NCBI GenBank assembly: GCA_037074535.1 | Contig: CM073468.1 | Location: 65,254,969-65,318,968, forward strand | Length of the DNA: 64,000 bases | Direction of reading: 5' to 3' | DNA from: Gleditsia sinensis | Taxonomy: Eukaryota; Streptophyta; Magnoliopsida; Fabales; Fabaceae | Shown: positions 41,120 to 51,353 of the stretch, in pieces | Position numbering within the stretch: position 1 is the stretch's first letter | Layout: every line of letters begins with the position of its first letter | The notes under the pieces: generated by a model | Seen by the model: the letters and a program-made list of their open reading frames with translations, nothing else | What the model was told of the DNA's origin: nothing | Database searches by the model: none | Program-made: the position numbers and the translations under genes

Positions 41120-41850
41120 GCAGGGGCTTTAATCTTTTTTTTGTTTCATAACTTTAGACGCTAAAGAAATATAAAAGTGTCCAACTATAATACAAGAAGA
41201 AGGTTTCAGCAAACGAGTTTAATATTGTTTGACTGGAAACCGTGAACAAAAACAAAAGACTAAACTAATATTTTGTCTTGAATTTGTAGGGCTATTCAAT
41301 GTCAGTATCTGAATTCTCTCAAATATTCGGTGAACATTAGTTCTTTTTTTTAAAAGACTAATGAGTAATGAGTTTTATTCTTTTACTTGCTGACAAAAGA
41401 TTACGAGTTTGATAATTTAAGAACCAATTTGTAAACTCAAAAAATTATGAAAATTAAAAGTTAAACGAGTCTATAAATTTAGAAACTTAATTGTTAATTT
41501 ACTCAAAACAAAAATTATTATTAATAAGTCTGTTTAAAGACAAACAGATGTGGGAATCTTTCAAGAATAATTGAAGATAAATAAAAGTGAAATTCGGAAA
41601 CTTCGCAGAACGCAAATTTTCCTGCACTTTCTCGACAAACAAAAGGAGGACGAGGAAGAAAAGTAGTTCAATTAAAGTTGTCCTACTAGCTATATTTTAG
41701 GTTATTCTTACCAATAATGAAGAGGGAAGCTTTCCAAGAACCAGTTGAAGCTCGGAGAGGAACTTTGCCTTTATGATCCACTGAAGAATCATAAACCCGT
41801 TTCATCTCATCAACCTCTTCAGGTTCTACCTCCGGTACTCTCTTCTCCAT
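35232..41850 (-). CDS. NPF5.6/NPF5.7: NPF (NRT1/PTR family) proton-coupled transporter, 4 exons, 597 aa
   Basis: Exons: 41850-41712, 38422-38205, 37486-36936 and 36117-35232; all GT..AG with matching phase, 597 residues, typical of the family. NPF proteins are 12-helix membrane transporters that co-transport protons with nitrate, peptides, hormones or other solutes. Visible marks: VYDSSVDHKGKVPLRAST near the N-terminus; the ExxER proton-coupling motif as EFSER (about 49-53); GTGGHKPSLESFGADQFD (about 164-181); SFFNWW (193-198); a charged central loop; and the C-terminal helix block with PQFFIIGFGDGFALVGLQEYFYDQ motifs (in two stretches). The N-terminal sequence resembles NPF5.6/NPF5.7. Substrate cannot be read from sequence. 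Intron 1 is 3.3 kb; intron 3 contains a tandem duplication. Family certain, subgroup likely. Confidence 0.94.
36420..36810. repeat. 197-bp tandem duplication in NPF intron 3
   Basis: Two head-to-tail copies (about 36420-36616 and 36617-36810) starting TATTATATATATTGATTTAA and ending near CAAGTTTAGGTGTT / CCAGTTTAGGTGTT. They differ by a few substitutions and a small deletion. They lie between exons 3 and 4, away from both splice sites. Confidence 0.9.
40344..40443 (+). repeat. Left arm of a 100-bp inverted repeat around NPF exon 1
   Basis: Shares a near-identical reverse complement with 43327-43428. The core CTAGGAAAGCTTAGGCTATG and the end AGACCCAGTTCAC are present in both arms; one arm has a 3-bp difference. 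The arm lies in NPF intron 1. Confidence 0.85.
41078..41115. repeat. (AT)n microsatellite
   Basis: About 19 AT units in NPF intron 1. Confidence 0.9.
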
Positions 41851-41972
41851 CTTCGAAAGCTTCTTGATGCTACAAGTAGAAGCTTATAGCCTTTGCTAGC
41901 TCAAATATTGTTTCAATTAGAGATATATGGGAGCTAGCTATTATGCACAGACAAGCTTTAACTTAGGATCCC

Positions 41973-41980
41973 TTATATAG
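41973..41980 (-). promoter_or_regulatory. Candidate TATA box of the NPF gene
   Basis: CTATATAAGG on the minus strand, about 125 bp upstream of the NPF start codon, at a sensible distance for a plant core promoter with a short 5' UTR. Confidence 0.6.
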
Positions 41981-41989
41981 AGAAGGATT

Positions 41990-44900
41990 TGCTTTTTTGA
42001 AATCAGAAAAGAATAAACTCTCTTTCTTTTCTATCTCTCTCTCTGTTCATGCAATAATTGAATTTGCCAGAGACAAATTTCTTTTCCAAAAACCGAAGTT
42101 ATATGCTTATCTCATTGGTTCTTTTTTTTTTTTGGTTGATGAACTACTTCATTTCTTCAATAATATAAAAGAAAAGTCTCATTAGCAGTTAATTATGCCA
42201 ATTTTTTTAGGTTAAGATGTAAATAAATTTTTATATGAAGTTTTTTAATTTTAATTTGGTTAGATCAAAATAAATTAAATAAGATAAGCCAAAGTTAACT
42301 CGAAAATCACCTCACCATAATATTAAAAAAAATTCATCTGAAATTGTTAAAACACTATTATTAATGAACGTCATTGTTGGGATGGAATATATATAGCGTT
42401 CATGCCCTGTCTCTCTCATGGGACCACATTTTGGCACCCTAATTTTTTTTCAACCAACCATAACCAAATGAGCTGTCACTTATATAATTATATATATGGT
42501 TACTTAATTTTACCATTACATAAATAACAATTTACATACACATGGTTCTGAATGAGTTTGACAAAAAGGTATTAAATGAGGCATACAATTATATACATAA
42601 TTGGTGTCTATTAAATTTTGTACATCTATTTTAATTAATATTATTGTGTAAGATAGTGTCCGAGTCAACTTGCCCATCATATCTTGACTAATCTATTTTT
42701 TCAATATGGATAGAGGCATACTATTCACACTGAAATTAGAGAATTTATAATTTTTTTTATAAAAAAATTTGAACATGTGACAAAACACTTAATTTCATAT
42801 CACATGCTTGTTTCCATCGGTAGGGCAACCTCATGCAGATCTACTTCTCTAATAAATGGCAATTCTAAAAATAGTTTTTTTTGGCAAAGTTTTATAAAAT
42901 AGGAGCACCATGTTTGGCCATAAATGATGTCAACTTTATTTGGGGTCTTCATTTTAAAAAGTTCAAGCTCATCCAATAGACGAGTTAAACAAGATAGATT
43001 GCCAGATCAGACCTATTTTGAGAATACTACAACAAATCAAATGCTTATTTGAAAAAAAATTCATGGGATGAATTAACAGAACAAACCACGGCCAATAAAT
43101 TCCAGAATATACAATGCTTCCGCAACAAAATAATTTTAAAGCAATTGGGGGTTAACGGTGAAGAACTCACTTTGCAAGCCTGAGTAAGAGGATAAATAGA
43201 TTTTGTTGCCAAATAAAGCCAGTCAAATGCTTTGGCCAAACTCCTATAATATAAAAAGTACCTTTTCTTTGACTTAAAATTAAGTTTTGTCCTATGAAGC
43301 AGAGACCAAACCATTTAGTGTTAGTTAACTAAGTGTGTGAACTGGGTCTAAGAATTTGCTAATGTGTGAGATCCACATTGGCCATAGCCTAAGCTTTCCT
43401 AGTAGTGGATGGCCCTGTTTCTAAGAAGATACTCATACCAATATGAATATGATATATGATCTTTGTTGGATTCGAATCGTCAAAAGGATAAGATGTCAAA
43501 GCTTTTCTTTAAGGTAACTGTTTTTATCAGGAGAGACTGAGGATAGGAAATTAACCCTGCTTTACTGTGTTTGCAGGTTTCTTACCTATCTTTCCTGCTA
43601 CTGGTTACCTTTAAGCTCTTAAAACACTTTTTTGTTTTCTTCTTTACTATACTTATGATCTTTCTAGTTTCTAGTATAATAAATGATTCAATAATTAGTT
43701 CCTCTGTTTCAAATTGAAGTAATATTACCCTTTCATTATTAAAAATTGCAAGTAAATGAAATCACATGTTTTTAGTAGTTTGGATGTCATCCACATAATT
43801 TACCTAAAAAAAAAAAAAGTCACATTCGTGTTTTATCGTTCATGTTAATATTTTTTTTGTTAACATAATAACAAAATATATATACCAATGATGAAGAATT
43901 TAATTGCAATTTTTTTAAAAAGGACGAGTAGTATTGTTTTATTTTAAACTAAAATGACTAAATTAAAACAATTACAATATCATAAAGACAAAAATTGTAT
44001 TTAATTAAGCTTTTTTTTAATTGCGACCTCCAGTGGCATCTGAGTTAACTTCCATACACTACAACTAATTCATCCTTTAGGTCTAGTTAAAGATTACACA
44101 GGAATAATTTGACACAATTAGGACTCAAGCCTCACTTAACTAGGATGTGGAAGGTGTGATGTTAAGATAGTCTTAGAAGAGACTTAATCTTGATTGACGT
44201 GCAATCTAACCTGAGAATGCTCTTATCGTGCAATTAAAAAAATAAATCACATTTAACTATACATCATATATTCACCTCAACCAGACCAAGTGACCAACCT
44301 TGAGTTTATTTTTTTCCCAAAATTCTTTTAATCAATATTATAGCTAGTCTTACTTTGAGTGGAATGAAATTCATTACACAAAATACAGATGCAGTGTAAT
44401 TATTGGAATACCTTTTTAATCCATGTTCAAGCCTTATTTAAAGTAAAATTCGTCACGTTTATGATTATTGATTAGAATATTTTCATTCCAACTCTGGTGC
44501 ACTTGGATATAGCTAGTGGATTATATATTTATTCCATACCAATTACACCAACGAAATGGGGGTGATTCAAAAGGTATTGCTATCCACTAGGAGAAAAAAA
44601 ACAATAAACAAATAAAAGATAATTATATAACATAAGATCATTGCTATTCCAATAACTCAAAAGCCTAAGAATTTGGAAGTGGAAGTTCTAGATTGAGCTT
44701 ATCCTTTTTAATTATTTTGTGTATATTAATTCTATCTTAAGTTGATGCCAATTGTCAATTGAACTACTTGATTAAGTATAAATAAAGCCCTATGGCTGGT
44801 TCAGCGTTAGAGGCACTTCATTTTAAATGTGAGTTTGAAAGGTGTTTAGAGCAAGTTAGTGACATAGGTATCTAATACCTTATTTACTTGCATTGGATGT

Positions 44901-45775
44901 ACTACACACGGGAATGTACGTATGGGATACTTCAAAATTAAATCTAGCTAACATCTCTACATTCTTTAGAATTGCATGCTTGTTAAAAGGTATATAATAT
45001 ATAAGAATCCAAGATTTTGGGAATTTTTAATATCCAAATACATATATTTGATTAAAATACATGTGGTACCATCTTCAGTTTTATTTAAATAATGAAAAGA
45101 TGAGTTTAATTCCAGTACAAGCAAGAACAAGTTATCATTGACTCAAAATGTACAAATAAACTACGTTAAATGAACATATGGGTTTTGAATATTTTTTAAT
45201 TGTGATTTTAAATAAAGCTAGGCTCTTAAATTTTTTTCAATTGAAATTGATTTAAGACACTATATTATTATTATTTGTAAAAAAAAAGAGACTATATTAT
45301 TTAATAAATTTTTGTAAAATAAAAATTTTGTCAATCTGATCACTTAATCTTCAATACTATACTCTAATATTTTATATTCATTTTTAGACAAATATAAATT
45401 TTATAAGATTGAGCTTAATTAAATAGCATCATATGATGTTTTATTTCAACAATGGATTTCATTTATATTTAATTATCATACACTAGTTTTTTTTCTTTTG
45501 TTATTTGATCCCTAATACATTAAAGATCTTATAAATCGTAAGAAGTGTAAATATATAGGAGTGTAGTTTGTGAAATTAGAAAGAAAGGGATGCTAGTGTA
45601 ATTATATATACAAAAAAGACAATTGTACTTTTCAACCTTTTGATCTTTTTTTGTTTAAAATGTGACCCCAATAGTCTGTTGATTTTGACATTGCCCCTAT
45701 ATGTCTCATCTATGAAAGTAGAGCTAGTAAGTAGAACGTTGTGATCCTAATCATACTGCCTTCTCTTAAGATTCA
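41990..45775. other. NPF upstream region and intergenic DNA up to the retrotransposons
   Basis: No gene recognised. Contains the right arm of the inverted repeat (43327-43428) and otherwise AT-rich sequence. A less AT-rich stretch at about 44030-44240 shows no family match. Confidence 0.5.
43327..43428 (-). repeat. Right arm of the 100-bp inverted repeat around NPF exon 1
   Basis: Reverse complement of 40344-40443 at roughly 88-90% identity by eye. It lies about 1.5 kb upstream of the NPF start codon, so exon 1 and the promoter sit between the two arms. Confidence 0.85.
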
Positions 45776-46143
45776 TGTTATGACCTGTGCTCAATAGACA
45801 ATAAGAAAATAACGTAATGCAGAAAGCAGAGAGAAGATAAATCAGTCGTTAACCCTTCATATCCTTTCCAGTACAATTCCTCCACCATATAGCCACATCC
45901 TTTTTCCCCAATAACAACCCAATCATCCTGCACATGTGTAACCAATTATTCTACTAGATCCTTCCCTTATCAGAAGATCACGTGTCTTTCATAACAAGCT
46001 TCAGCTAAGGCATCACAAAATGTTTCATCCACTTGGGCTGGATCTTATTCCTCTTGGGCCTGGTCTAGGGAACCAATTCCTCCTCTAAGATGTGCTGGTC
46101 ATCCTTATCAGGCTCATCCCATTTAGTAGTGTTATTCATAGCA
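45776..46143 (-). repeat. 3' LTR of the chromovirus
   Basis: Plus-strand ends TGTTATGAC ... TTCATAGCA, i.e. TG..CA with short inverted ends. The right part encodes the last 25 or so codons of pol in the minus sense. Confidence 0.92.
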
Positions 46144-49100
46144 TCCCCTTCTGCTTCCACAAAAACCTTGTCCTCAAGGTGGAGTTCTGGATAATCATGT
46201 GTGACCTCAGTAAGAGTTTCCCAAGTAACATCTTCAGGATATAATCCTGCCCGTTGTATTAAAGCTTGGGTTTTGGCTGGATGCTCAGTTTCATGTATGT
46301 CTAGGACAGCTACAGGCTGAATCCTGGGTTGGTTCTCCAAGTCCCTTGGTGGCAGCTGAAGTGGTTGTAAGTTAGAGTCAGCAAGATAAGGTTTGAGTTT
46401 TGAGGAGTGGAAAACCGGGTGAATCTTTGAGCCTGTGGGTAATGCTAATTCGAAAGCCACCTCCCCAATAGCTTTGGTAATTTGAAAGGGACCATAGTAC
46501 CTCTGGGCCAATTTGTCAACCTGCCTACCTTTAAGAGAACTCTGCCTATAGGGTCTTAACTTGAAAAAGACCCAATCACCCACCTTAAAATTATGCGGTA
46601 GTCATTTTTTATCAGCATAGTGCTTCATTGTTTCTTGGGCCTTCCTTAATTTTGCTCGAAGCTTAGTGATGATCTCTTCTCTAGAGATGAGCTCAGTGTC
46701 TACTACCTCCACCCTACTGGTGCCTTGTATATATAGGAGTATAGGGGGAGGTGGTTTCCCATATACCACTTCGAAGGGTGAGATGGACGTGGAAGTATGG
46801 ATGGAAGTGTTGTAACTATACTCTGCCAAATGGAGAAATCTGTCCCACTGGTTGGGCTTATGATGCACAAAGGCCCTCAGGTACTGCTGAAGTATCTTAT
46901 TGACAACTTCACTCTGCCCATCTCCTTGGGGGTGATAGGCTGTGGTCATGCAAAGCTTTGTCCCACTTAGTTTGAACAACTCCTGCCAAAAATGGCTCAT
47001 AAAGAGTGGATCTCTGTCAGAAACTATGCTCTTGGGCATACCATGGAGTTTGTACACAGTTTTGGAAAAAACTTCTGCTATGATGACTGCTGTGTATTGC
47101 GGTCCCAGCATTGTGAAGTGTGCAGCTTTGGAAAATCGGTCAACTATAACCAATATGGCTGTGTGCCCTTGGAATGAAGGAAGCCTTATTATAAAATCCA
47201 TAGTGATATCTTCCCAAACCCCACTGGGCATGGGTAATGGGTGCAGCTGTCCATAGGGTTAGTGAGTGGGGTTCTTGACCTTTTGGCAGATCATACAGGA
47301 TTTTAAGTATCCTTCAACATCCCCCTTCATTCCATGCCAATAGAAATTTTCCTTAAGGCGCCCGTAAGTTTTAGTAACCCCTAAGTGACCCCCGAGTGGA
47401 GTGGAGTGAAATTCTTCAAGCAAAAGAACCTTGAGAGGTGACTGGGAGGTAAGGAAAATCTTACCCTCATACAGAAGAATGCCTTGGGTTATCATGAATT
47501 GTGAAAGATTTTCTGGGGTCTCTGTGACATCCTGCCATATTTGTTGAAATTGAGGCTCGATTTTGTAAGCTTCCTGGAGCTTGTTTATCAGCTCATAATG
47601 AGGAACTGTCAGTCCCATGAGTTGTGCTTCTGATTCATGTATGTGAGATAGCCCATTAGCCACTTGTTTTTGTGCTCCAGGTTTGTAAATTATTTCATAT
47701 GAATATCCCAGCAGCTTTGACAGGTAATACTGTTGTTTTGGAGTCTATACAACTTGTGTCATTAGTTCTTTTAGGCTTCTTTGGTCTGTGTATATAAGGA
47801 ATTTTCTTCCCAGCAGGTAGGTCCTCCATTTCTTGACTGTTGCTGTAATCGCATGCAATTCTCTTATATAGGTGGAGGCTAAAGTCATCTTTGGATAGAA
47901 TTTCTTACTAAAGTAGCAGATGGAGTGGCCTTTCTGAAGGAGTACAGCTCCCATCCCCTGGCTTGAAGCGTCAATTTTCAATATGAAGTCTTCTTGGAAG
48001 TTAGGCAGGGACAATACCAGAGATTTGGTCATGGCCTCCTTTAGTTGATCAAATGCAGCTTAGGCTCTCTCATTCCATTCAAATGCATCCTTCTTCAGTA
48101 GGTCCGTGAGGGGGGCAGCTAGGGTAGCATAAGCTCTCATGAATTTATGGTAGAACCCCGTAAACCCCAAGAATCCTCTGAGTTGCTTGAGTGTTCGTGG
48201 AGCAGGCCAGGACACCATGGCCTGGATTTTTTTGGCGTCAGGGCCAACACCTTTCCTTGACACAATATGACCCAAAAACTCAATCAATTCTTTCCCAATT
48301 GCACATTTAGATTGCTTCAAATAAAAATGATTATGCAGCAAACACTTAAAGACTAGTTCTAGGTGCATGAGATGATCGCTTAATGTCTTGCTATAAATTA
48401 AGATATCATCGAAAAATACAATTACAAACTGCTGTAAATAAGGTCGAAACAACTGATTCATGGTAGACTGGAATGTGGCCGAGGCATTACATAAGCCAAA
48501 AGGCATGACAAGAAATTCAAAGTGTCCATCATAGGTTTGAAAGGCAGTTTTGTGTACATCACCTGGGCTCATTCGGATTTGATAGTACCCAGAGTGAAGA
48601 TCCAGCTTTGAGAACCACTGAGTTCCATGTAATTCGTCTAGCAGTTCATCAATACACAGGATTGGGAAGCAGTCTTTACAGGTGATGGCATTGAAGGCCC
48701 TGTTGTAGTCCACACAAAAACGCCAGGAGCCATCCTTCTTCCTTACTAGTAGAACTGGTGATGAAAAAAAACTGGAGCTGTGTCTTATAATGCCCACATC
48801 CAACATCTCTTTGATTAGCCTTTCGATCTCTTGCTTTTGGAAGTGAGGATAGCGATGGGGCCGAACATTGACGGGGTCTAAGCCATCCATCAAGGGAATC
48901 TTGTGGTCTGTCTCTCAGGCGGGAGAAAGCACAGAGGGAACCTTGAACAAGTCTGGAAAGCTCTCGAGTAGGCCATCAAAGGAGGAATTATTAATACTCA
49001 GTTCTAGGCTCGTTGAAGAGGTAGGTAGGAGTTGCAGGTAGAAGAGTTCAGCGATGGCCTCTGTTGTCATCCATCGCTTCAATTGATGCATGAATGGTTC

Positions 49101-49679
49101 CTTGGGTTCGGGATGGAATTTTCCTGATAGCTGGATCATTTTCCCATTCTTGATGAACTTCATGGTTAATCCTTCATAGTCAGTCAACACAGACCCGAGG
49201 GTCCTCAGCCATTGGACCCCTAGGACTACTTCGGCTCCCCTCAGAGGCAAGATAAATAGGTCCACAAAAAAATCTTGGGCCCCTAGTGTGAGTTGGACTT
49301 GTGAGCATATGGAGAAATAGCCCAACTCCTCTTTGTTGCCCACCATGACTTGGAATCCTTGGGCTAGTTATCTGTTCAAGCCCAGATACTTTGCTACCCA
49401 GTCCTGAATAAAATTATGGGTGCTCCCGCTATCTACTAAGACTACTACGGGCTTTTTTCCTATGAGGCCTCGGACCCACAAAGTTTGTGGGATGGTATGG
49501 CCCATTAAGGAGTGTAGGTTGATTTAGGCCGATGATGGGTCCAGTTCGGTCTGGGGACTAGACTCAGAGTCTTTGTTCTCATGGTTCAGCATCTAGGTAA
49601 AAGCCTCCTCCGAGAATTCTGGCAAATCTGAATTAGTGATGAGTAAGTAGAATTGTTTCTTGCATTTGTGGCCAGGAGA
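46065..49679 (-). pseudogene. Chromovirus pol (protease, RT, RNase H, integrase, chromodomain), inactivated
   Basis: Downstream part of a single gag-pol frame. In order: protease active site LVDSGSTHNFI (Asp codon 49433-49431); reverse transcriptase with VRKKDGSWRFCVDYN and the catalytic FFDD (VIVFFDDILIYS); RNase H with KIDASSQGMGAVL and IYTDQRSLKEL; integrase with an HHCC zinc finger (HSTPLGGH ... CMICQ) and DDE core (IVDRFSKAAHF, IVSDRDPLF, TAYHPQGDGQSE); GPY/F-like YYGPFQI; and a chromodomain-like ALIQRAGLYPEDVTWETL ... HLEDKV. In-frame stops fall at 49595-49593, 49526-49524, 49370-49368, 48917-48915, 48062-48060, 47747-47745, 47261-47259 and 46604-46602. The final stop is inside the 3' LTR. 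Confidence 0.93.
46144..46158 (-). other. Polypurine tract of the chromovirus
   Basis: Minus strand GGAAGCAGAAGGGGA directly before the LTR start TGCTATG. It is also translated, as part of the pol C-terminus. Confidence 0.8.
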
Positions 49680-50552
49680 CTATCGTTCATCACAATTGTA
49701 GCACAGCCCTTTGTCCTTTCTTGCCTGTAATTCGGCAGGGGTTAACCTCTTGATGGTTGGGAAAGATCTAGTAGAACTGGGTATTTTGAGCATAACTGGG
49801 ATGGTTTGGGAGGTTGTTGGTGGTTTGGATGGGGTCAAATAATTTCCAATGGGGGCATTAAGTGTAGTGGGTTCAAATCGACGGAGTTTGCTGGTGAGAT
49901 TTTGATCTTTGAGCTTATCTTCCTGTAATTTGGCCAAGCTAATGGCCTGGTATAATGATACCGGTTGAAGAGCTTGCACCTCTCTGCGAACTTCGGGTTT
50001 CAGCCTAGAGACAAAGCAACTGAGATAGAAGGGTGTTGGTAACCCTGAGATGCGATTAGCCAGGCATTCAAATTGCCCTTGATATTCTTGCACGGTGGTC
50101 GTTTGGCACAGCTTGAATAAAGCTCCCCTAGGGTCTTCATAATGAGATGGAGTGAACCTCATTTCTAGAGCAAGTAAAAATATGGGCCAGGATAATAGCT
50201 GTCCATTTGAATGCATCCATTGAAACCAAGAAAGCACCTCTCCTTCCATATAAAATGAAGCAATTCTGATCCTCTGGTCATCTTGGGTTCTATAGAAATC
50301 AAAGAACTGATTAATCTTAAATATCCACCCCATTGGGTCTGTTCCATCGAACTTGGGCACGTCTAGCTTCATAGTGGTTAGGGTGACGGTGATGGTGGCT
50401 TGGGAATCATTCAATGATGAAGGATTCTCATTTGAGGTTTTCTGGGTTTTATTTTTGATGGCCGCCATTCTTGTAGAAAGGGCATTGAGATGATCCATGA
50501 TGGAATTAAGGGTGTTCTCCAGCTTATTAGTTGCTTTTGGGTTGGCTGCCAT
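49680..50552 (-). pseudogene. Chromovirus gag (capsid and zinc knuckle), 5' part of gag-pol
   Basis: Begins at the first ATG, MAANPKATN. A retrotransposon gag domain follows (KFDGTDPMGWIFKINQFF, ASFYMEGEVLSWFQWM). It ends in a CCHC zinc knuckle, CYNC ... GHKC, but a stop codon TAG (49682-49680) falls inside the knuckle where related elements have Trp (TGG). The frame then continues unchanged into pol. This is the upstream end of a fused gag-pol polyprotein, not a separate gene. Confidence 0.9.
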
Positions 50553-50555
50553 AGC

Positions 50556-50575
50556 TCCTCTCAATGAAAGCACCA
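50556..50575 (-). other. Primer-binding-site region of the chromovirus
   Basis: Next to the 5' LTR on the minus strand: TGGTGCTTTCATTGAGAGG. It starts TGG, as expected for pairing with a tRNA CCA end; I cannot name the tRNA. The same block recurs in the adjacent TRIM. Confidence 0.65.
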
Positions 50576-50577
50576 GT

Positions 50578-50945
50578 TGTTATGACTTGTGTTCAATAGA
50601 CAATAAGAAAATAACGTAATGTAGAAAATAGAGAGAAGATAAATCAGTCGTTAACCATTCATATCCTTTCTAGTACAATTCCCCCACCATATAACCACAT
50701 CCTTTTTCCCCAATAACAACCCAATCATCCTGCACATGTGTAACCAATTATTCTACTAGATCCTTCCCTTATCAGAAGATCACGTGTCTTTCATAACAAG
50801 CTTCAGCTAAGGCATCACGAAATCTTTCATCCACTTGGGCTGAATCTTATTCCTCTTGGGCATGGTCTGGGGAACCAATTCCTCCTCTAAGATGTGCTAG
50901 TCATCCTTATCAGGCTCATCCCATTCAGCAGTGTTATTCATAGCA
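50578..50945 (-). repeat. 5' LTR of the chromovirus
   Basis: 368 bp, the same length as the 3' LTR and co-linear without indels. It also carries the copy of the pol tail. Confidence 0.92.
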
Positions 50946-50949
50946 TCAA

Positions 50950-51353
50950 TGTTAGGACCCAAACCCAAGAGGAGAGTTCAACCCAAAAGACTAGCCTATT
51001 AGGTGAGAGAGCCTATCAAGTTTAAGTACCATCCCATAATAGCAAGTCTCACTAATGTGGGATTTGTAACATTCCTCTCTCCTTGGAAAACTGGATGCCC
51101 ATGGACGGCCCACTCTTGACTGCCTACTCAGGTTGGCTTTCACTTTTCTTGTCAGGTAGCCCTTTCCCTGGTCGCTTCTTTCCAAGGTCGCCCCCTCCCA
51201 CTGCGTTTCCGCCTCTCAATGAAAACATCAATGTTAGGACCCAAACTCAAGAGGAGAGCTCAACCCAAAAGACTAGCCTATTAGGTGAGAGAGCCTCTCA
51301 AATTTAAGTACCATCCTACAATAGCAAGTCTCATCAATGTGGGACTTGTAACA
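50950..51353 (-). mobile_element. TRIM (terminal-repeat retrotransposon in miniature), 404 bp
   Basis: Two 122-bp direct repeats (50950-51071 and 51232-51353), each TGTTAGGACCC ... TTGTAACA, surround a 160-bp non-coding interior. Minus orientation is shown by a polypurine tract AAGGAGAGAGGAA (51084-51072) before repeat A and a primer-site-like TTGATGTTTTCATTGAGAGG (51231-51212) after repeat B. The repeats differ at about 9 positions. No protein is encoded, so it must be mobilised in trans. The immediate flanks (ATCAA and ATTCG) do not match. Confidence 0.85.

Larger units (their letters stand above)
45776..50945 (-). mobile_element. Complete but inactivated Ty3/gypsy chromovirus, probably Reina lineage
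   Basis: A 5170-bp element on the minus strand with two 368-bp LTRs, primer site, gag-pol and polypurine tract. The small size, short LTRs, single fused gag-pol frame and C-terminal chromodomain fit Reina-type chromoviruses. I count 17 differences between the LTRs (about 4.6%), 14 of them transitions. The frame carries nine stop codons but no frameshift. The 5-bp flanks of the element itself (ATTCA at the left; TCAAT at the right) do not match, which ties in with the adjoining TRIM. Confidence 0.9.

Noticed and set aside
50553..50573. Gag start at 50573
   Set aside because: The codon there is GTG and falls in the primer-site region; the first ATG is at 50552.
51083..51307. 74-codon plus-strand frame across the TRIM
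   Set aside because: It crosses the TRIM interior and terminal repeat on the antisense strand; TRIMs do not encode protein.
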